Assembly (NCBI GenBank): GCA_023512835.1 | Contig: JAKCVP010000434.1 | Location: 16,803 to 80,802, forward strand | From: Taxillus chinensis | Taxonomy: Eukaryota; Streptophyta; Magnoliopsida; Santalales; Loranthaceae | Reading direction: 5' to 3' | DNA: 64,000 bases | Position numbers and translations under genes: made by a program | Part shown: positions 58,501 to 64,000 of the stretch, piece after piece | Layout of the letters: every line of letters starts with the position of its first letter | How positions within the stretch are numbered: the first letter of the stretch is position 1 | Notes under the pieces: generated by a model | The model's database searches: none | Told to the model about the DNA's origin: nothing | What the model saw: the letters and a program-made list of their open reading frames with translations, nothing else

Positions 58501-59100
58501 AGAGAGTAGTAATTACGATAAACTTACTAAAGCCTATCGAGATATAATAGCCGTAGGCAAGTCGCTATCTAGTCTTATAAATAGATACGGTATTATTCTA
58601 TATAAGTTCCCTACGTCTATTAAGGTAACTAGACTAGGTCCTATCTCGATACTCTTATTAGACGTATTCGTTAGGATTCTTACTTAGTAACCGATACCTA
58701 ATACGTATTATTTAACTATAGCCTAACTAGCGACCGCGTAGTATACTAAGAGAAAGCCCTTATTATTACTAATAAAGCTTTTAAGCGCTTCTAGCTTACT
58801 AAGCGCTATACTTTTAGAGACCTATTATACTTCTATCGTCTAGAACTTAGATATAATATAAGCTAGGATAACGATACGTATAATATCGACTACGCCGATT
58901 AGGTCCTATATAATAAGGATATAGCTCCTAACGATACTAATAGTAGTAGCGTATAAGCCTAAACTAGGTAAATACCTACTTTAAGAATACGTCCTATTTA
59001 GCTATCTTTTAATACCGGTATATAGATCTATTACCTTTATAGACTTATATTAGCCTTTACTATACTACTATATATCGCTACTTTAGTCTCTAGGGACAAG
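55520..59100 (+). other. Unassigned 3.6-kb part of the retroelement between integrase and 3' LTR
   Basis: Belongs to the element because most of it (to 58453) recurs in the inverted second copy together with the pol end. Read on the plus strand it has long stretches with mainly TAG/TAA interruptions, consistent with a RIP-damaged extra frame. Best coding character is near 57040-57230 (LVEDEEESNL) and 58200-58300. I cannot name a product. Confidence 0.5.
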
Positions 59101-59122
59101 AGCCGGAGGAGTATAGGAGGAT
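59101..59122 (+). other. Polypurine tract upstream of the 3' LTR
   Basis: AGCCGGAGGAGTATAGGAGG directly before the LTR start, the expected plus-strand primer site of an LTR element. A similar GTATAGGAGGATTATA lies at about 55543-55558 inside the element. Confidence 0.6.
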
Positions 59123-59560
59123 TATAGTAATATAGTCTATATATACGCGAACCGCCGATTAATTAGACGGATAGATAACCTAATCCGGTTATTTCTTTTA
59201 TTTAGTTGGTATTCTTTTTAGACGCTTATTATATACTTTTCCTATATATTCTATACTTAATAAGGCCTATTAGAATATACGATACTTTAGGGCTTATATA
59301 TAGTTCGAGTATTCGGATATTCTTATAATTTAGTAATAGTTATACCCTTAATCTATTTATCTACTATACTTATATAATTCGCTATATTAAGTTACCGCCG
59401 CTACCTATAAGAGAACCGTATATATTAAGTCCTTGCTATTACTATACTAATATATATCCCGTATTTAATTCGCCCTATCTAACACCCCTAGACATTCTGG
59501 TGTGAGTGGTATAGTTTTGCCTTCGCCCCGATAGGAGCAGGTGCGCCTACCACCTCCACA
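59123..59560 (+). repeat. 3' LTR
   Basis: Aligns with 49967-50407. Its first 60 bases carry G-to-A changes at TG sites (TATAG for TGTGG) while its last 80 (to CCTCCACA) are spared. TG...CA ends are visible by combining both LTRs. Confidence 0.88.
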
Positions 59561-59561
59561 A

Positions 59562-62500
59562 TATAATAGTTTATCGGATAATAGTAGTAGGTCCCGTCGA
59601 ACTATATAGAAGAGTAGGTATAGTAATACGGACTTTTACCCTTCTTATAGATAACGTTAGTCTATAGGATAATCTTTTAGTCCTCCTTAGTATAGATACT
59701 ATTATTAAATCGATTAATCTATTTATATAGATTAGTACTATATTTCTTTATAACTTCGGCCTACTTTTAATACGGAGATAGAATCCTAGTAGAATCTAAG
59801 TATAATTATTCTTATTCTTATTAGTGAGAGATAGTATACCTTAGATAGTAATAATATTATAATTATTTTTAAGGAGCTTTTTAATATAGATATCGATATA
59901 GTAGAAGAAGATTAAGTTACTAGACAAGTATTCTTATAGTAGTAAGAATAAGAGATAAGCTAGATATTCTTATTAGGCCTAAGAGCGTAATAGACTAGAT
60001 AGTAGTAGGGGTCTTAGTAGACTACTTATTAAATAATCGAATAAAATATATTTCTCTACTATCTAAGGTTAGACTTACTATTAATCTAATATAAATAGTA
60101 GTAGTAATAGTCGAACTTAATATAAGTAATTTTACTAATTATTAGAAATTTAGACTAGTCTAGGATATCGATATCGGGTTTCTTTTTTAGAGCTAAGAGA
60201 AAAGGTTAAGATAGACACACCTATCTTTATAAATTCTCTAGCCTTACTACTACTAAGATAAAGTCTATCTAGGATATCCTCGATAGTAGGGGTAGTAGGG
60301 ATTCGAGGCTTATTATATATAAAGTAGTATAGTCTAAGAGAATCTTTAGATAAGATAGGGTAATAGCTTATATAGAACTATTAAGTAGATCCGGAGAAAT
60401 CTAGGTACTAGCCTATATATAGGAGACTAAGATATAGGCGATATTCTAGTAAAGTATCTAGACGGCTTATAAGCTAAGTAGTAGATAGGCTCTTAGTATA
60501 TAAGTCTATACTAGTACTAATTACTTTTAAGTAAGAATAGTATTCTAGCCTACTATCGCGAATCTAGAAATCGACGATATATAAGCTCTAAGTATTAGTA
60601 TTATTACTATTAGCGACGCTATAAGTCTAATATTCTAGAGACGTAGAGTATTTACTATAACTCTATTCTTACTTAGGATCTAGAAGTAGTCTTCTAGTTA
60701 TTATCTCTTAAGTCGCTTCTTATACTAACTATTATTAAGACTTTCTATATCTAGTACTTCTTATATATTTATAATAGTTAGGTTACTTTTTTTCGTCTTT
60801 GACTAAGATACTATACTTAGTTTTAGATATTAGACCTATAGAGTAGTCCTTAATATTACTAGTAGATAATTTATTCTAGTAGAGTATAATATCTTATAAG
60901 TTAATTTATAGGTCTATAGACTTCGCCTTTTTCTTATATAATAGTTTAATAGTACTATTATACTTAGCCCTATCAGCTTTAGATATATCCTAGTATTTAG
61001 TAGGTAATTAGATACCTTTTTTAAAAGGCTTAAGAAGATATTTAACCCTAAGTCGATTTATCCTAGCCGTAGTATCTTTAAATTTATATTTATAGGTTAG
61101 AGATTAAAAGATACTATAAGTATTCTTATTATCTAGGATAATAGAGTAAATAGTACTTTAATAGATCTTTTCGCCCTATCGCTTAATAATAGTATTACGG
61201 TAGGTCTAAATATCTTAGATAGATTAGTAGTTATACTCTAGATAGTATTAGTCTAAGCTATTAGTTCTTAATTTACTAGTATAGTATCCTCTATATTATA
61301 TTCTACTTAGTAGGTTTTATCTTTAAAGATAATCTCTATAAGTATACTAACTTATATTTTATCTTTACTATAGTAGGCTATAAAGCTTCTATAATACCTT
61401 TTTATATCTTCTAGCGGTACTACTTATCTAGGCTATTTAGGTTTACTAGAGATCTATTACTAAATAAATAGGTATAGGCGGCTAGTTACTTCTAGCTACG
61501 ACTCTATAGAGAGCTTTATATAGGAAGGTTCTAGGTTAGCTAGATAGGCTAGAATATATATACTATAGAGGGAGGTTTATACCTTTCGAGCGTATAGTAA
61601 GTTTCTTAGATAGTTTCTAGCTTCTTATCTTAGTAGGTACTATATTAGTAGTTAATAGGATAGTTTAGGGATAAATCGGTATTTCTAGGTTAGTTTTCGG
61701 TAGTTTAAAAGGTATCTTAATAGTTATAGGAAAAAGGTAGTATATAGAAGGTGTATATAGTAGGAAATAAATAGTATATAAAAAGTATATAATAGTTTAT
61801 AGCTATATATAGTATTCTTAAGTATTATTAAACTTAGAAGTATAGTAAGTTAACCTACTTAATAGTACTTTAAGATTCTTAGTTTATTTTATATATTAAG
61901 CTTAGTAGAATAGTCCGTCTTTTAGGCTTACTTATTATTACTTACTTATTACTATTATATAGCTTAGTAGGCTTATTAAAAGCTAACCTCTAAAAGTAAA
62001 AAGTATTAGAATTATATAGTAAGTTTATTATTCTATAGTTATAGTTAACATGGAATTTTTCGATAGGAATTATACTATATATATTCCTAAGTATATATCT
62101 TATATAAGGATTCTTCAAAATAGATATTCGCCTAGTTTAGGAATCTTCTTATAGGTTATAGGAGTCGAAGTAGATTCGTATACTATAACTATTAGACTAG
62201 ATTATATTAGTAGTAGTATTCTAGCGCCGTAGATATTATATAGATAGTTATATACTTTTAGTAATAAAGATTCTTAAAGTAGGTATTCGCCTAGTTTAAG
62301 AACTAGATAGATTATTCGCCCAATACTCGTAGTAGTCGTAGGTAGTTATAGTATTCTTAGTAGTCCAGATAGTAGATACGTAGTATAGTAGCAGCGATAG
62401 ATTTTTAAAAATTTAATCCTATACTTATAATAGTACTTATTATAGTACCCCTATACTTATAATCCTTCTATACTTTACTTAAGTACGGCCCTGTCGTACT

Positions 62501-64000
62501 TATTATTAATTAACGAATTCTAAGGTATTATAGTATATAGAATTATAACCTACCGATTTATTACTAGTCTTCTTCGTATAGGTATAATAGTTTTTACTAA
62601 AGGTTCTAGGCTATTAGTAGAGCTTCTAGGGGTCCTATTTTCCTATATATACGGGTCGTTAGTAGTAGTAGTTTACTCTCTATTTATATAGATATAAGTA
62701 GTTACTAGTAATTAAGGATCTACGTATTATAGTACTATTAAGGTCTTCTAGCTAGTACGATCCCTTATTATTTAGTATCTTATAGATCCTATACGGTCCG
62801 CTATCGCGGCTTAAGCGTCTTAGTAGTAGATATATTAGTATTACTATTAAATAGTAGTACTATGTCGCCTAGATATAGGGATTATTTCGTAGGTAGTAGG
62901 TATTATTAAAGTATTATTTACCTACTTCTCTACTATAAATAATATTATAGTGGGCCTTATTACGTACGTCTTATATAGATTAACTTACTTAAAGTACTAT
63001 TTAAGTAGTTCTATCCTTATAAGCTTATTACTTTTTAGTACGTCGTATATTTTATCTTAGTAGGTCTATAGGTATCGTTACTTCTATACTATATAGAATA
63101 TATATAGTATTAATCTAGAAGTATAATTTAGAGATATATAGTTAGCTAGTAGGACTAGGAGTAGGTTATTAGTCTAGTAGCTATACTTTATTCTATAATT
63201 TAGCTAGGTAGTCCTTAATAGGTCTATATCTACTCTTAATCTTACTATTAGCTTAGGGGTAATAGCTTAAAGTAGTAACTCTAATAATACTAAACTATTA
63301 TAGTAGATATTTAGTCTTACTAGTATTCTTACTACCTTATTAAATACTATTATATAAACGACGCTATACCTATAAAATAATATTATCCTTAATAAATTTA
63401 GGATACTTTTTATATTATTAGACTTAATAGCGCCCTTTAACCTATTCTAAAAGATCGTCTCTTATAAGAACTAAGAATTTTTAGTTATAATCCGTCTGTA
63501 TATAGGTTATATCTAGGTATATCTTTATAAATAGGTCCTTAGGATCTTAGGCTATTAGGGTTCTCTAAGGCGAGGGCTAATCGTTATTAGTAGATACTAT
63601 AAGTACTTATATATTACTTAATATTATAGTATAGTCCTAGTTACCAGTACCTTTCTTAAAGAAAGGTAAAGATTCTACTAATACTAAAATATCTATAGCG
63701 TTCGTAGATATTATATAGAAGACTTTCTCGTCTATTTATATTAAATATAACTAGCTAAGTACTATTATACTTCTAGTTATATCTCTATAGTCTCCTATCT
63801 TTAAGAAGTACTAGTACGCTTTCTTCTTAAAGGCTTAGCGTCTAGATAGTATAGTATAGTTATCTAGTAAAGTCTTAGGTCTTATAGATACTAAATAATA
63901 GCTTAATAGTAGTAGAGAGTATTCTAGTAGAATATTACCTTCTATACTTTTAGTATTCCTACTATCTATTACTTTAAAAGCTTAGGTTTCTTACTTACTA
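59562..64000 (-). mobile_element. Inverted partial second copy of the same retroelement, running off the window
   Basis: Reverse complement of 53991-58453 over its full length. Checked at three points: 59562-59720 against about 58300-58453, 59761-59844 against about 58171-58255, and 63961-64000 against 53991-54030. Differences are mostly transitions and small indels. It therefore carries, leftward, the RNase H end, integrase and most of the unassigned region. It starts inside the unassigned region, not at an LTR. Confidence 0.85.

Larger units (their letters stand above)
49967..59560 (+). mobile_element. RIP-degraded Ty3/gypsy-type LTR retrotransposon, 9.6 kb
   Basis: Bounded by two matching LTRs (49967-50407 and 59123-59560) in the same orientation, with a purine-rich tract right before the 3' LTR and ATAT flanking both ends. 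That flank is compatible with a 4-bp target duplication, though weak in such AT-rich sequence. Order inside: a gag-like region with no readable motif, protease, reverse transcriptase, RNase H, integrase (Ty3/gypsy order), then a long extra region. Stops replace many codons, as expected when CAA, CAG and TGG are hit by C-to-T changes in CpA context. Nearly all CA/TG is gone while CG remains. Non-functional. Confidence 0.85.

Noticed and set aside
48600..64000. AT-rich block as a centromere, mitochondrial insert or CRISPR-like array
   Set aside because: Degraded transposase and pol motifs, paired LTRs and CA/TG depletion with CG retained point to RIP-mutated transposons. No regularly spaced repeats were seen, and the translated relics are transposon, not mitochondrial, proteins.

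Overview
This window comes from the nuclear genome of a filamentous ascomycete (Pezizomycotina). Three things point there: short spliceosomal introns (mostly 50-66 nt, GT-AG, with CTAAC- or CTGAC-like branch sites), fungal orthologues throughout, and a distal block mutated in the manner of repeat-induced point mutation (RIP). I cannot fix the class from sequence alone; a dothideomycete is a reasonable guess.

Positions 1-47,500 are an ordinary gene-dense euchromatic segment holding mostly conserved single-copy genes. In order: an intron-bearing tRNA-Thr(TGT); APC4 (anaphase-promoting complex); a VHS-GAT trafficking adaptor; importin-beta (KAP95); a probably GPI-anchored thaumatin-like protein; the MoaA and MoaC modules of molybdenum-cofactor synthesis (cnxABC-type locus); poly(A) polymerase; an Hsp70-like ATPase with a proline-rich N-terminus; a coiled-coil membrane protein; the cytochrome oxidase assembly factor PET191; a cysteine-rich single-pass membrane protein; SEC63; an amidase; ribosomal protein S5 (uS7); a bHLH transcription factor; a mitochondrial-type rhomboid protease; a CHORD-CS co-chaperone; mitochondrial Hsp78; and a small hydrophilic protein. 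Most reading frames are split by introns, so exon joins were worked out by eye from reading frame, splice sites and family conservation. The genes form no operon or obvious pathway cluster. Several pairs share divergent promoters: KAP95/thaumatin-like, MoaA/PAP1, SEC63/amidase, rhomboid/CHORD and HSP78/small protein.

Positions 45,700-47,550 carry two small secreted cysteine-rich proteins that look like effectors. They sit next to the repeat block, an arrangement familiar in plant- or insect-associated fungi.

From about 48,600 to the end the sequence turns abruptly AT-rich and almost loses CA and TG dinucleotides while keeping CG: the RIP signature. A truncated Mutator-like (MULE) transposase relic (to 49,966) abuts a 9.6-kb Ty3/gypsy-type LTR retrotransposon (49,967-59,560; LTRs of about 440 bp). 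That element holds relics of protease, reverse transcriptase, RNase H and integrase, plus an unexplained 3.6-kb stretch between integrase and the 3' LTR. An inverted partial second copy of the same element follows directly (59,562 to beyond the window), making inverted arms of about 4.4 kb. All coding potential in this block is destroyed.

The observations most worth checking are the MoaA/MoaC junction (an in-frame intron whose retention would leave a MOCS1A-like C-terminal Gly-Gly), the unexplained retroelement segment, and the effector-like genes beside the RIP block. I found no convincing new defence or biosynthetic system.
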